From assembly GCA_905178155.1 (NCBI GenBank), contig CAJINV010000004.1, forward strand, positions 3,187,014 to 3,251,013: a stretch of 64,000 nucleotides of DNA, written 5' to 3'. How positions within the stretch are numbered: the stretch's first letter is position 1; every line of letters starts with the position of its first letter. The notes beneath the pieces were generated by a model. It ran no database searches. It was given only the letters and a program-made list of their open reading frames with translations, and was not told the origin of the DNA. The translations under genes and the position numbers were made by a program. Shown here one piece after another: positions 22,333-35,300 of this stretch. The DNA is from Amoebophrya sp. A120. Taxonomy: Eukaryota; Sar; Dinophyceae; Syndiniales; Amoebophryaceae.

Positions 22333-24024
22333 TCATCCGTGCCCGAACAGCCCGATTTTTGCTTGTACCGTTTTTGGTTTCCGTGCGGAGAGCTGCTCCA
22401 ATAATTCCTGCTGCCGAACCTGCCAGGCCTGCTGCGCCGCACTGTTGCCCGAGGATGAAACTGTCGTCGGTGTGAGAAACAGATCTTCCTGCATCATCAA
22501 ATCGCGCAGGGATTCTCGTGTAGCCGCCGGTGCGCCAGCAGCAGCAGCGCCTGGATAGTTTTTGTTCAGACCGTCTTCTGCTATTGACGGTAAAGAGGAA
22601 TTACTACCGCTCCCGCCGGGGCCGCCGTACCTCTGAGCAGGAGGTACCAGCGCGGACGCGGAGCCGGGAGCAAGAACTTATGGCAGTGGCAGAAACTTTT
22701 TCCTTCAAAACTTTTTTTTTTTTCGCCATGCGCATCACCCAGCGCGAGAAGTAGATATCGTCTCGGCGGCGACTATCTCACGCGTGGGCGCTGCGGCTTT
22801 ATGCCCATGTCAAATTTGCTGGTCTGCATGCAGGAACAGGGCGAAGTTTTCCGCCTGTTGCGTCCCGGGTCCGGTCCGTGACGGCAGGCGCAGGAGCCGG
22901 ACAAACACCGTATGGCTTGGCGCTGGTCGGATAAAAAGAATTATGCAACCAAGCCGAGGCGCGACGGCCCCAATGACTTAGGCGCCGCGGATACGCCATG
23001 ACTTCGGGTTTTGGTCTCGGGCCAGTGCTTTTCAGCCCCGGTTGTTTTACAAAGAGCAAAAGGATGTTGCGTCTCCGGAAGCAAACAAAAGGCCCCAGGG
23101 GGTACCCCAGAGGCAACCCCAAACCCCCCCCCTTTTTGGGCCTCCTCAGAAGGGTACTCCCCATTGGTATCTCCACGAAGGGGGTTCCCCCAAACCCCCC
23201 CCCCTCAAGGGGGGGCCCGAGCCCTCTTTTTGCTTCCGCAAGTTTTCAGCTTTTCAAAAGCGATGTCCGGAAAAATGATCACGCGAACCCGGTAAGAATG
23301 GGTCTTACACAGCCGGGTCCGGAATAAAGTGGGCGACTTTATTGGCTTCTGCGCCTACACTGTCTGCGCCTCGCAGAGTACTTTGGAAGCAAGGGCGCGC
23401 CAGGTCCCGTGGCCATGCTCGTTTGAGACTGCCGCCCTTGTGCGATCCGTCAGACTTGCGCCGCTATATCCTGCACTACCTCTCGACGCGCCAAGGCCGC
23501 GGCGGGGGACCTACCTGCCGCGCACCTCTAGGCCAAGGCGCTAGGGACGAATCTGCGACGCAGCCGACGGGCAAGCCCGCTCTGCCCCTGTCTTCCCACT
23601 AGCCAGCCCAGCCTGCACAAATAGCCGCCCACTGCAAGCGGGGCCCATTCACGTCCGAAAAGGTGTCGGGTTTTCATGATGGGTGATTTGCATGTGCAAA
23701 AAAAAAAAAGTTTTGAAGGAAAAAGTGAAAGAAGTGAGCAGGAGGTACCAGCGCGGACGCGGAGCCGGGAGCAAGAACTCGTCCCGGTGGTCGTAGCAGA
23801 TTGGTTCCGTCGTAACTGCTTCCACTACTTCCGACGGCGATGACCTCCAGATCTGGCGAGTGCATGGCCGGGCTCACGTCGTAGCAGAAACTGAGAAAGC
23901 ACTTTTCAAAAGTCGCCTTTGCGTCTTCCTCGCGGAGGGCCGCCTGCCGAATCTCGTCGTTGTGTGGCACGGAGTGGTGGGTAGTGGGGATGCTCGATCT
24001 AGAGGATGAAAATACGGTGCCCAT
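22333..24024 (-). CDS. Small putatively N-myristoylated protein split by a 1.06-kb element
   Basis: Exon 23735..24024 begins MGTVFSSSRSSIPTTHH (Gly2, Ser6: myristoylation-like) and runs through an acidic segment (EEDAKATFEKCFLSF) to VLAPGSASALVPPA. The frame resumes at 22633 with QRYGGPGGSGSNSS, then ESLRDLMMQEDLF and a Gln-rich helix, ending FGHG at 22333. Removing the intervening element with one copy of its 45-bp flanking repeat gives exactly 197 codons (196 aa plus stop). No family is recognised; the N-terminal glycine suggests membrane association. If the element is not spliced out, the protein is truncated and the locus would be a disrupted gene. Confidence 0.6.
22634..23779. mobile_element. 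1056-bp inverted-repeat element with 45-bp flanking duplication
   Basis: The interior (22679..23734) is bounded by imperfect inverted ends of about 45 bp, both carrying CTTTTTCCTTCAAAAC, a T-run and a CATGC...ATCACCC block. Outside lie identical 45-bp direct repeats, 22634..22678 and 23735..23779. The interior is GC-rich with C-runs, unlike the gene around it, and contains no transposase-like frame that I can see. Element plus one repeat is 1101 bp, a multiple of three. A recent non-autonomous insertion acting as an intron is my reading; a local assembly artefact is the alternative. Confidence 0.7.
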
Positions 24025-24512
24025 TTTATTATTGCTGCCGGTGGGGGTGATGGTCTGGGGCTGCTCCTTCTAGCGGTTCGTTGCAAGCCGGTGCTGTGTA
24101 GTCTTTGGAGAGCAGCCGAGATCTTGATCTACTCCACAAAGAAACAACAAGCGGGGACAGCCGCCTCTACGCTGGTACAACTACCCGATGACTGTGGTAG
24201 ATAGGCGAACGAGGGCACTGGCAAGGCTATACGACACAATGAGAGTCGTGTGCGTGCATCGACCATCTTGGCTTTCTCGTGTCTCACGAATCGCTTAAGG
24301 CCAGCGGCGGGGGAAGAAACAGAGATGATCCAGATCGTGCAAGCAGCTCAAAACAACAATTTCCCTCATAGACACGAAGATCATCGGGTGCTGCGGGAAA
24401 GATCGGCACCATCTTCCACTATCCTGTAAAGAACCTCCTCTGCAGAAGACGAAGGTTTGGACCAACACCTTAAGACCGCTGTACTCATGCAAAATGAACT
24501 CCTCCGACGAGA
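24025..24512. other. Intergenic, no supported gene
   Basis: Short spacer between the start of the acylated-protein gene and the stop codon of the transporter gene. No motif seen. Confidence 0.5.
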
Positions 24513-26915
24513 TCATCGTCCCGCTGCATGAATGCAGCTAGAAACAGCAGTATGAGCCGCAGGCTGCTTTTTTGAAGATTGACAATCGCGCAGCTTTTTC
24601 TGTAGGAAAGGGATCACAAAAATCGCATTACACAGTTCCATCAGCGTGGCAACTATGTAAGGGTCGACCACAAATTCCAAATTCAGTTTCCGCAAAAGCG
24701 CCCCGAGAGAACCACCTGAACCTGGGATCGTCCTCGACACGAGGACCTCACGACCATTGTCCCGCACAACTACCTTCGTCTTCAAGTCAAATACTTTCGC
24801 GAAGAACGACGGCATGAGAATGGACGGCAGGAGCATCAAGTTGCTTTGCGCCGTCGCGAGCGCGCCCTGTCCAAGCTTCATGCGTTCCGCCTCCTGCTGA
24901 AACGTGCGCTGCAACACATCCCCGCCGAAGTGCAACATGTACAGCAGATTGTTCACCCAGAGCACCCGGGTGGGGTTTTCTGCAAGGTAGACATTCAGAT
25001 ACGCGGCAATCTCCACCAGGGCGTGCGATTGCAGTAAGAAAACCGCGCCGCGGTTCAGAATGGAGTTCTTGCAGCTCTCATTTGCACGGTCGTCGGACGA
25101 AGAACCGGAAGCCGAGGTAATATTCGGCGCCTTGTCTTGATGTCCCGTGAACGTTCGCAACACCGGTATCAGAAGCAAGCTGTTGACGATCAACGCGACG
25201 CGCGCCAGCCGCTCGCTGATGCTGTCTGAGCCGCCGCCCCAGCGGTTGTCGCCGAATTTTTGACGGTAGTACATCGTACTGACTGACCCGACATACGTCG
25301 GCAACGTGCGGCAGACCATCAGGAGGCCGAGAAGCCGAAGTTTCCGGCTCTCCGCAAAACCCGGGAAGAAGGTTTGGAAGGGTTTGTGGAAATAACGGTT
25401 GGTGAGGCTTGTTTTGGATACGGCAGTTGATGCTGAGACTTGGTGTTGGTCGTTGTTATTTCTCCTGCTTCCCGTACCCGTGGTGTCTACATCGGTCGCC
25501 CGATTCTGGTCCACCTCGTGTTCGTGATGTTGCTCAGCATCTTCCCGTATTTCCGCCTGCTTCGTGCCTTCTCCCAGGCGGATTGAAAAGTTCTCAGCCG
25601 TTGCCGCGGTGAGCAAATTCTTGCTCGAAGTGCCCGCCACTTTTCCACTATAATTGCCGTGCTGTTTCTCGGTCGTCTTTTCGGTTGCTGGCTCACCCGA
25701 AGAACTACCCGTGATGGACCCGCCCTCCTCCGCACGACTTCTTGTCCGCAAAAACAGCACCGCGCTGGCAAGAACGGCGATCGCCCCGTGGCAGAAGTAG
25801 CTCAGCTCCGGCTTGTCTTTATACGGGAAGAATGTTTGCCCGGCAAAATTCCCCAACAACCCCGTTGCCAAGGCGACGCGAAACACGATCTGGTTTTGGT
25901 TCACCGCTTCCAACGAGCCGTGGCCGACGAGGTCGCCGAGCCACGCGGAGCACGCCCGGAACACGCTGGGAAACACGGTGGTGAGAATTAGTTGGTGTAA
26001 GACGAAAATCGGCTTCATGAAGTTCCGTGCCTTTGTAGTTCTCGTCGGTTGTTGTACTTCTATGCTTGTGGTCTCGAGCCCGTTCTGACCTTCTTGACCA
26101 CTGCAGGTGACCGCCAGCACCATTTTCGCGACCCCGAGAATGAAAAAGCCATTGACCATCGTCCGTACTCGGCTTTTGTCCAGGCGCCGGTTCAACATCG
26201 GGGTCACAAAAAAGTCCAGTAACGTACAGAGCTCGGATATCACAGGAAAAAAGTGTTACAGTTACACATTTGTTGGAGTTTCTGCATCTGCTCGACATGG
26301 CAAACAAGACCTGTGATGCGCAAACTATAAAGGGAAAACACGAAGGAAGTGAGGTTGGCAAGCATCTCCTGCATGACAGAGTTTATCTGTCTTGCTTGTC
26401 TCCCATCAGAGTGTGTAACTGTAACACTTTTTTCTCACGATATGGGAAATTTGGGAGGAGAAATTCGCTACATTGGTATGTTGGAGTTGCTGGGCCTGGG
26501 CATCAGGGGCGGGACGGGTTGAGGATGTTCTTGTCGTTGCAGCTGTCCCACCACTTGTTGTCGTGGACGACGCTCCTCCGTTCACGACCTTGTACAGCAA
26601 GTTCGTCCGGCTACTGGCCAGCAGTCCCATCCCGAAAGCGTTGATGCCACGGACCAGACAGATCAGCCGCAGCCGGTCTTGACGGGCCTGGAGGATTTGA
26701 TGTTGTTGCTCTCCTTTTTCATCAACATCTTCGCCTGTGTCTTCAGGGACCACCACATTCGGTGATGTCGTGGGAACTTTCTCTCGCCGGGCTTGCAGCT
26801 CCTCGAAAGGCCCTTCTTCACGCCCGCCCTGAGCTTGAGCAGGGTTTGATGTTGCAACATTACCTCCCAGTGAGTTCTTGAGGTTAGGGCGGCGTTCGTG
26901 GGCCCCTACTCGCAT
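24513..26915 (-). CDS. MFS-type multi-pass transporter
   Basis: Exons 26436..26915 and 24513..26240 (735 aa) flank one element-type intron. After a polar, Gln/Glu-rich N-terminus the first membrane segment is LRLICLVRGINAFGMGLLA. The join gives ISELCTLLDFFVTPMLNRRLDKSRVR, which has the shape of MFS helix 2 with its GxxxDRxGRR-like loop (here LNRRLDKSR). Further hydrophobic segments follow (VNGFFILGVAKMVLAV, FHGAIAVLASAVLFL-like), a central acidic, Ser-rich loop of about 120 residues, then LRLLGLLMVCRTLPTYV, LARVALIVNSLLLIPVL and a final hydrophobic helix before a Lys-rich tail. Substrate unknown. MFS membership rests on topology and the loop motif, so confidence is moderate. Confidence 0.65.
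26241..26435 (-). mobile_element. Introner, AAAAAAGTGTTACAGTTACAC ends
   Basis: A 195-bp element with inverted ends AAAAAAGTGTTACAGTTACA and complement. The flanking repeat is short (GTGA) rather than a clean 5 bp. Excision joins SQISHIV to ISELCTLL in frame in the transporter gene. Confidence 0.7.
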
Positions 26916-28033
26916 TTTTGGAAACCGATCAGGATCCTCTTGAAGCGCGGAACAACGAACGCAGAAAAGTTCTACAGACTGGGCAGGAACGCAAAAACCA
27001 AACTTTTTCGCAGTAGATGGGCGAAACTAAAGCCTTAGTCATAAGGGACGACCTTCTGGATTAATGCTCCACAAGCGCTAGGAATAGGAAAACAAACAAA
27101 AAGAGAGAAAAAGATGAACAACAAAACTCAAGAAACGCAATCACGTCATCTAAAACAAGAAGAAGATTCCTTTGAACAAGGTGCGGATTCATATTTTGTG
27201 CATATCGTGCAGCTATATGCTTTTTCAATATCCTCGTCGCGTTCTTTCCGTCTAGAGCACGGCTCAAGGTTGTGATACAACACAGCCTGTTCCGTATTTC
27301 ATGATCTGCTCCGTAAAATTACCATTTTGTCAAGCCACGATGTCCAAAGCGAGAGAAACCAAAATACCTTTTACCTATGCTAGTTCATGTACGTTCTATT
27401 TCTACTTCTTGTACGGTGTGCAGCTCAGAGTCCTGTTTCATCATGACATCATGTCGTGTGGTGTGAATCGTTGAAAAACCAAATCGTACATTAATGCTGC
27501 CGATGCGTCTCCTAAAACATAAACAGACCATCCGACAAACCATGTGTTTGCTAATTGCATAATTACAGTTAGCGATTATTTGATGAAGTAAGCAAAAAAA
27601 GGGGGAAGAGGAGTTGTAAAAAAGCACCATCCCTTTAGAGGAGACAGTGACGGCGATGGTGTCAGTGGAAAATCAAATTCGGGGTCCGGTAGACTTAGAC
27701 ATGTTCAAATATATCTTTTCTAAAACGCTTGTCTTTTTATTTTGCAAACCGATACTAGAAGTACACTACGGTAGCGCCCATTTTCTTTATCAGACCGCCT
27801 TCCTCTGGTCGATAATGATCCTCTTTGTGCAACATCAAAGGCGTAGAAAGGGGATAAAATCGTTGTGACTTGTCTTGCTTCAACATCACCCCTCGTCGCG
27901 AGTGCTCAATGATTTCTACGGGAGAATTTTATGACATGTGCCTGCTTGCTCCTGGTAGAAGCATGCAGCTTTACAATCTTTTTATTTCTACCAACGAACA
28001 CAAGTCAAAGTCTTTTGCCGTAAGACAATGAAG
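26916..28033. other. Intergenic, no supported gene
   Basis: AT-rich spacer of about 1.1 kb; open frames are short and without motifs. Confidence 0.5.
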
Positions 28034-31000
28034 TTACGGCTGCTGCATCTGGATTGTGCGGGCCTGTCCTCGTGGCGACGCTTCCTGACTGGACCCCTCC
28101 AAGTCCTTATTGGACTTCCGGTTCATCACATTTTCGCACGCGAACGGGATCTCCAGGGGCGTCGAGAAAAACTGCTCCAATATGACGTTCTCAAATGTTA
28201 CATTCTCAACTGTTACACGATTTCTCATGCAAAATGACAATCAGAATCGACATGATCAAGCTGCTTCGCATGGCAAATTCTCGAAGAGCCCAACAGGCTG
28301 AGAATCCGTGCCAAATCTGTCATGCAAGACGCGTTAGGTCCCCTCTTTTACTGTTGCCGTTCTTGCATGACAAATCCATGTAACAGTTGAGGATGTAACA
28401 GTTGAGAACGCCATATCCAACCGACCCACCTTGCGATCCTCGTCGAAAACCTGGATCATATAGCGATTTGTGTTTTAACTTTGAACAAGAAGATGCTGTT
28501 GGTATGTTCACAAAGAACAAGAAAGACCAGACAAAGAGAAGGAAGGAGCAGCGGAAATGAAAAGCTCAAGGGCACGCCAGGAGAGAAGTGAAGATAACGA
28601 AAGTTCTCTTTAAGTACCTGCTGCATCTCGGTAAGATCCAAGCAGTCGCAGGCGAGATAGGCGTTCACGAATTTTTCCACGTCCAGGGTGCGTTCGTCGC
28701 CCAGCGTGGCCAGCACCGCCTCGCTCAAAGCCTCGATGCCGCCGGAGCCGAGTGTAATCTTGCCCGAGCCGAACACCTTGCCAAAGCACTTGTTCAAAAC
28801 ATCAGAGTTCACAGAGGCGGCGTGGATGACCTGGATTTAGTTGCATTTTTATTTTTACGAAAAGGATAAGAGAATGAGAAAACCATGCAAAACAAAAAGA
28901 AAAAATGCAGAAATAGCATGACTACTTTTAGTGTGTCGGCTACATATGATATGCAGGACGAAGTTTATTGCCAGATAAAAACATCACAACTCCAGTACCC
29001 TGTTCCCCTTTTCGTCGGTCAGAAGCAGTTTCGGGTTTTCGTCCTCTACAATCTTACACAGGCCATGGAAGGCCGACACCGCCACCAGAATCCGCGCCGG
29101 GGCCACCCTTGTCGCTTCGTACTCGAGGTCCAGGGGCGTCAGCGTCGCGCGCTTGTACTGCAGGGACAGCCGGCCGAGAGCGGTCAGGGCGAACAGCACC
29201 ACGATGGCGCCCGCGGCACCGAAGTACACCTTGAACACGGCCATACCGGTCAGAAAATCGGTCCAGGAGAAGGCCCCGTAGGCGGAGGAGGTGGACGTGG
29301 TAAAGAGAAACCGAATCCCGTAGTAATAGCGCTCGCGGAACTTGCCCTTGTTGAAGTTGCTGTCGCTAAAGTACGAAGTCGTGGGGTTCTCGTACGCCAA
29401 GTGGGGGAGGCCGGTCCACATCGCCTGATGAAACGATGAGTCGGAGTAATTTCGTATGATATTTGTCGAACACAGAGAAGATGATTTGCATTTTTTGTTT
29501 CTCTCTTTATCATACAACACGACGAAACAAATTTTACCTGATTCACGCTGACTTTGATGAGCGCAACCATGTGATTGTCGAAGCCGGACAAGTCCACGTC
29601 ATCCAGTATGGTGAGAAAATACAAATAGGTTACTTGATGCCATCACTTGCTCGCCCTCAAGAAATTTGTGATGCCTGTGTGCGTCCTATGCGTTTCTTGA
29701 TCTGCAACACGAGTTTATTGCAATACGAATTTATTCGTATTCCTTGCAGAGGGGCCACAGGAGGGTGGCAAGAACCTATAAAAAAATGAATATAGCATCT
29801 CATATCCGGAATGCGGTTGTGAAAGGCCGGCCCGACGTACTCGATTGAAACCACGACTTCCACGCCCGTGAGCCGGTAGGGCGCCCGTGCGTCGTAGCCC
29901 GAGCCCGCCTGATTGCTGGCGATAGACGGGTTGCGCGCGTCCGCGTTTTGCAGGTCGATATCCCCGTTACTGGCGGCCGCCACCCAGTCTTGCAGCGTCA
30001 GGGTAGGGGGGTTCGGGACGCCCGCGGTCTCCGAAAACCGGCACTGCCCGGGCTTGCCGCCCACCTGTACGTAGGAGCAATCGTACTCGGAGTAGGCACC
30101 GTCCTGGTCTTTCCGCATGATAATGGACACCACCGGCAGTTTGTTCTCATCCTCGTCCGCAACCGCTTTTGGGGTTCCAGAGGAACCAGAAACCTCCGTG
30201 TCCGCGGCGGTAACCTAAAGGTTTTTATTTGGTGCTTTGCTCTGCCTGATGTGCTGTAGCTTTGATATGTTTTTGCAGCATTCGATGTTCACGTTGTTCC
30301 ATATTGATTTCTTGCGGAGCACTGTAATGAAAATGCAATGCTGGCCCTGGCGTCCATGCTTCTCATGCATCACAGACGCTTGCGCTTCTGCATGATCTCG
30401 TTTTTATTTGCCCACGTGCAATAGACATTCCAATTTCTGTACCTTGAAGATGTGCTCAAATGTCATTTTCCTAGACGATACACCCGCGACGAGGTAGTGC
30501 GACTGTTGGTTACACGCGCACTTTCGGACGTTCTGGTGAGCGTGCGACGGGGACTGCGAGCCAGCTGGGCCGTTCCACGCCGGGACATTGTTTTCCGTCG
30601 CGTCCTCGAAGCACTTCTGGCCGAAGTTGTATAGCGGCGCTTGCGAGAGACTGTTGTGGCTGCAGCTGACAGAGCTCGTGCAAAACGATGCGGAGCTGCA
30701 GGTGCTCCCAGATTCCGTCTCCACGATGGTTTCGCGGAAGTAGGTGGGGAAGTAGATCTCGCGCTTGCCGATCTTGAACCCGGCCTCCGCCTTGGGGGTC
30801 TGCAGGCACTGGTAGGCCCCGTGGGTCCAGCCCGCGGAGTACTTGTACAGGAAGGACTGGTTGTCGCGGCAGATGTCCGAGTTGTAGTCCGTGCTCACCG
30901 CCGAGGCATCCGCGTTCCCCGAGCCGCCCACCCAGGCGTTTGGAAAGCCCTGCGGAATCTGCACCACGTAGTACATCCGCTCCTTGATGAACTGCCACAG

Positions 31001-31114
31001 CAACAGCGATACGACCAACACCTGGATGCCGAGCTGGAACAAGGACAGCTTCCCATTGCGAATCGCAACCTCCTTCGGAATTTTAATCGGGTAGATCTTG
31101 CCCAGACGGACCAT
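28034..31114 (-). CDS. P2X-receptor-like two-helix cation channel
   Basis: Seven exons (30443..31114, 29805..30214, 29538..29601, 28999..29424, 28618..28830, 28416..28450, 28034..28175) give 653 aa in consistent phase; two of the six introns are mobile elements. N-terminus PIKIPKEVAIRNGKLSLFQLG then a helix (about 26-44) matches the P2X pattern of a TxK-like site, VxVRNxRxG and TM1. The ectodomain (about 45-440, larger than the roughly 280 of animal P2X) has many cysteines and FKIGKREIYFPTYF, like the P2X IKNxIxFPxF stretch. FRERYYYGIRF (about 411-421) fits the conserved KxYGIRF region, but the ATP-binding Lys position is Tyr. TM2 follows (about 442-466), with a cytosolic tail of about 190 residues. 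P2X channels are known from amoebae and green algae. ATP gating is inference. Confidence 0.65.
28181..28415 (-). mobile_element. Introner, GTTCTCAACTGTTACA family
   Basis: A 235-bp element with repeated-unit ends (GTTCTCAACTGTTACATTCT) and complement, flanked by TCCAA at 28176..28180 and 28416..28420. It lies in the tail of the P2X-like gene; excision joins GRLE to QFFSTPLEI in frame. Confidence 0.85.
29607..29804 (-). mobile_element. Diverged introner, unassigned family
   Basis: A 198-bp intron that starts TATGG and ends CATA on the plus strand, with weak inverted ends sharing ATAGGTT. The flanking repeats TCCAG / TCCGG differ by one base. Excision joins NRIP to DDVDLSGF in frame. It looks like an old insertion. 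Confidence 0.6.
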
Positions 31115-32306
31115 CCTTGCGACTATTTCTGGGTGGCAACGAAATGCGACGCTGCGACAACTATCGACGAACCAGACAGCCGGGAACGTCAGCTAAAAGA
31201 GAACCAGACTTTGATTTTTCTCCTATGTGAGTTTGCGATGGATGAATTGGCTCCCATTGGTTCAATATGACGATTTAGATTGTTTACCGATTACCAGTCA
31301 ACATTTCGGGAACGGGAAGACATCTTCAAATTCATGGCGGCGTTTTTTCTTCTCGTGTTTGCTTGCCCGGCGGGACATCGCCACTCACTAGAATTGGTTT
31401 TGTGTTTATTCTTCGGTGGACTTCTATAGCACCATGGAGCGCTGCTAGGCCCACACTTTTGCAAGAACATGAACAAACGGATTGATACATGATTGAAGGT
31501 CGGTCCTTGGTTGATGTTCCTTCATCACAGTGGTTCCGTTCATTGTTAGAGAGTTCTTGCGTGACGTTTTTCCTTAGAGTTTATTTCGTTCTTGTGTGGC
31601 TCTTTTATATTGACTTTGTTCTCGAAACAAAATGCTAACTTATGCGTAGGATGCATAGGTTTTTTATTTTTGATTCTAATCAAAAACATCAAAGAAGATT
31701 GAATTAAGGGAATATGATCGTAACATGCCTGCCTTCGGCTGAAATTCTTGCAGCGCCTCTGAAAGTCGAATCTCTGTTCTACCGGGACCGGGAGGTCCCA
31801 GTAGAACTGGACATCATGATCTTAGTGTGCGTGATAAAAAATTCTATGCTATAAAATACGCCGGCTTGTGCAGACATAAAACCGCATTTTATCATGAAAC
31901 AGGCTTGGTGCTCTAGTCGCAAAAAAAGAATGTCACATCTCCTGCGGTCCGAGCTTGTGGATAATTCCTAAACAGGTGAGGCACGTCGGTGCACAGACAC
32001 CCATTCTCGGCGCAAGCTCTTATTAAACCACTGAGAGAGCGGCCCGGTGACTAGCCGGATGTCAATCATGTTATGATCTTAATCGCGTACATACTTAAAA
32101 ACAACGAAACCAATAAATATGTTGCACCTGATTTTAGAAGTGTGGCAGCACGTACTACGGCTGCACGATTCACATCATGCTCATGTAGTGCATCATGTGA
32201 GCAAACAGGCGCAGGTGGGATCTACTACATGATCCATAAGATAATCTCCGTCTAGATGAATATCTATCACAACGTATTCTTGATGCGACAAGTCTCCTGT
32301 GCAGTC
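31115..32306. other. Intergenic, contains a strong hairpin
   Basis: No gene supported. At 31776..31807 two 14-base arms (GTTCTACCGGGACC and a near-perfect complement) enclose a GGGA loop. Confidence 0.5.
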
Positions 32307-35300
32307 TCACATCTTCATCATCATTCGCCCGCCGGCCTTCTGTTGGACAGCAGCTGCTGCCAGTTGCGGTCCGTGTTGTCCCTCTTCCCGACCCGCCTGC
32401 TCCTTACCCAAGTAGTTCTTGTTTCGGCGCGCGGCAGCCTTCAGCTGGCCGGCCGCGACGCTCATCCCGATGATGTAGCAAACCGTCGCCGCGACGTGCC
32501 GGAAGAAAGTGGCCCAGTGCGGATCGTCGTCGTGCAACTCTTCGCCGCAACCGTTCGGAAACTTGACAAGCGGGGCGATGCAGAAAAAACCGGTCCCGCA
32601 ACCAGCGAAAGCCAAGCAAAACTGCTTGGACGCCGCGACGCGCTCCCGTGTGGTGTCATCCGTACATTGCAGCACCTGCGCCATCGCCCGGGGGAGCCAG
32701 TACTGCATGCCCACCGCCGCGAGCACATAGAGAAACGCGGCCGCCTGCATCAACGACACGTCCGTCTGGCAATCGACCGGGAGCCACTCATGCGTCGCTG
32801 GCATCAGGTTCAGAATCGAAATGAAGCCCGAAATTCCGAGAAAAATCTGATGATTTGAGATTCATTTTGATTTTGTGCGAGAGATCATTAAAGCCAGGTA
32901 CTTAGTATCCGCAGCATAATCAATCGTGAAAGAGAAAGGAATGAAAAATGGGTATGGAAATACTTTACAAAGTTAAAAATCTACTACCTGTGCGGTCCTG
33001 GCCTGTTTCTCTCCACCGGCTGTACTAGCAAGCACCGGACGAGCACCCGCTCCTGCGGGTCCACCTTGACCAGCAGTGATCCGGTCGGCTCCAGTAGTCG
33101 TACCAGTGGTCGCGGCGCTGCTGCTAGAATCCTCGGCAGAAGTACTTATCGTGCTCGTACTAAAACTAACTGCAGTCGCGCAGGTACAAATCCAACCTTC
33201 TAGCTCTACCCAAACCAGCATAACAAATTGCAAGTTTCTTCTCTGGCAATAAAATTTGTGATGCAGTTCATACTAGCACGATACTTTTGCAATGCGTACC
33301 TAGGAAGATTCAGCAATTCGGTAATCATCTCGTCCGAGCAGTCGTCCACGCGGTCCAGGTACAGTTTGGTCGCGCAGGCGGCCATATCAAATGCAAAAAT
33401 GTCTCCTGGGTCTGGAAGGTTCTAAACTTGTAATGCTGTCTCTGGATTCTGAAAAAATTTATATTGCATGACCAGCAAGAGAGCTCCAGTTTGTGCTACG
33501 CGGAAAGGGAATTTCTCATGCGGCAGAGGCATCACAAAGTCCTCTAAAAATCTGTGATGCCAGGGCATACATCAAAGACGTCACGGGCCATTCAAAATAT
33601 GCATGACAAACCTGGTATTAATCTTCCAGACCCACACATTTGTGCATTTGATAGGCCATGGTCGCCAGCCCAACGCCGGAGAGGTAAAGATAGAACGCCG
33701 AGCCCCAGCTCTCCGTGTCGTAGTCGTGCGCTTTCGCGGCCGCATTGAAGCAGTTGGCGGACCAATGGACGAGGGCAACCACGTTCAGCAGTAAGAAGGC
33801 GAAGCTGAGCAGCAGAAAAGCCGGCCGGACAAGGTGCTGCTTCTCGACGACAACGGTGCGCAAAACCCACTGCTGGAATTCCGTCCGCGGGGCCTTCGAA
33901 GGGTTCAGGATGGGGAGGAGCAACAGAACTGTGGACAGCAGACCGAGCAACAGGAAGACAAGGCCGGCGGTCGCCAGTGAAGAGGCGGCCTTGCAATCCT
34001 TCGGAAAATCTTCGGAGTCGCCGGCAAGGTCAACAAGCTCGCTGTACGAGTACGCGACCTCTAGCTCGTTGTTAATCCAAACGGAAGTGCCGTACAGGTT
34101 AAAGTCTGAGGGGTATGGGACCCTCAAACTACGCTACTATACATTCTTGTCGTTACATGGGTTTGTGCTGCAAAACTAGCAAAAGTGAAAGGGGGGCGGC
34201 GCCTGTTGCGCTTTTTGAATTACAGGCTTCTTTGGCGCAGATTCTGATTCTATTTGGCGCGTCGAGAACTTCTTGTACTTGTCACGCGAAGCAGCAGCTT
34301 CATCATGCTACTAGATATTGATGGCAATTTTCATTTTGCATGCCAAATCATGCCACAGTTGAGAATGTAACGTTAACGTTTGAGAATCCCATAGGGAGAT
34401 CTTCAACCTTGTTCCGCCAGCCGCACTACTGCTCGTCGTGGTGATGCTCGTTCCCGAACTGCTGCTCGTTCCCGAACTGCTACTCTGGACTGACGATGTT
34501 GTTGTTGACAGGGGACTGCAGTAGCCCCATCCACCTGCAACCTCCGAGCACCATATCCCTCCGCTATCACCATCCGGATTCCGGCAGTAATTGTGGTCAG
34601 CACTGTAAACGTGATCCCACATAGAACCGCGCCAGGTGGCGCAAGGACTGCCAGTTCTGGTCCGCGTCTGACACCCCCGGTAGTCGCGTCCGATGCCGGT
34701 CATGCTCTCGTCGCAGTTTCCGTTCAGTAAGCGGGTCGTGGTCCTTAAAGTCCTCCTCGTGCGGATGTGGTCAGTCAGCGTCCCCAGCGCCAGCCCGCTT
34801 TCCACGTTCCCCCCGACCAGCACGATGAAGCAGATATTCCGTGAAAATTAACCAGTTGTCATGCAAAACATGTAGTAAAATCTGTGTTTGTCATGCAAAA
34901 AGTGAATGGGGATGGCTAATTTTCAGGGAATAGCAGAGCAAAAAGGCGACCGATGCCCACACACCGCCCAGCACGCTGATGTACTTCAAGTTACCGACGA
35001 GTGCAACCTATGCATAAAAATTCTTGCACAAGTATCGTCTTCGTCCAGAATAGGGAGTTGATTGTGAAATACAAAAAATTTTGGGAGAACGATTCTCATG
35101 GTGCTTTTATTACGATCAAATATAGATTTCTTTTTATTCTGCACCTAATACTACGACGCACGAAAATTTACCTGCTGCTCTTGGGTCATTGCGTCGTGAA
35201 TGGTCGACTGCTTGCTGGGCGAGGCCGGATCCTCCACTGCGACGGCGTTTTCGCCACCACCAGCGGTAGCTTCTTGTTGTGCGATCACGATCATGGTCGC

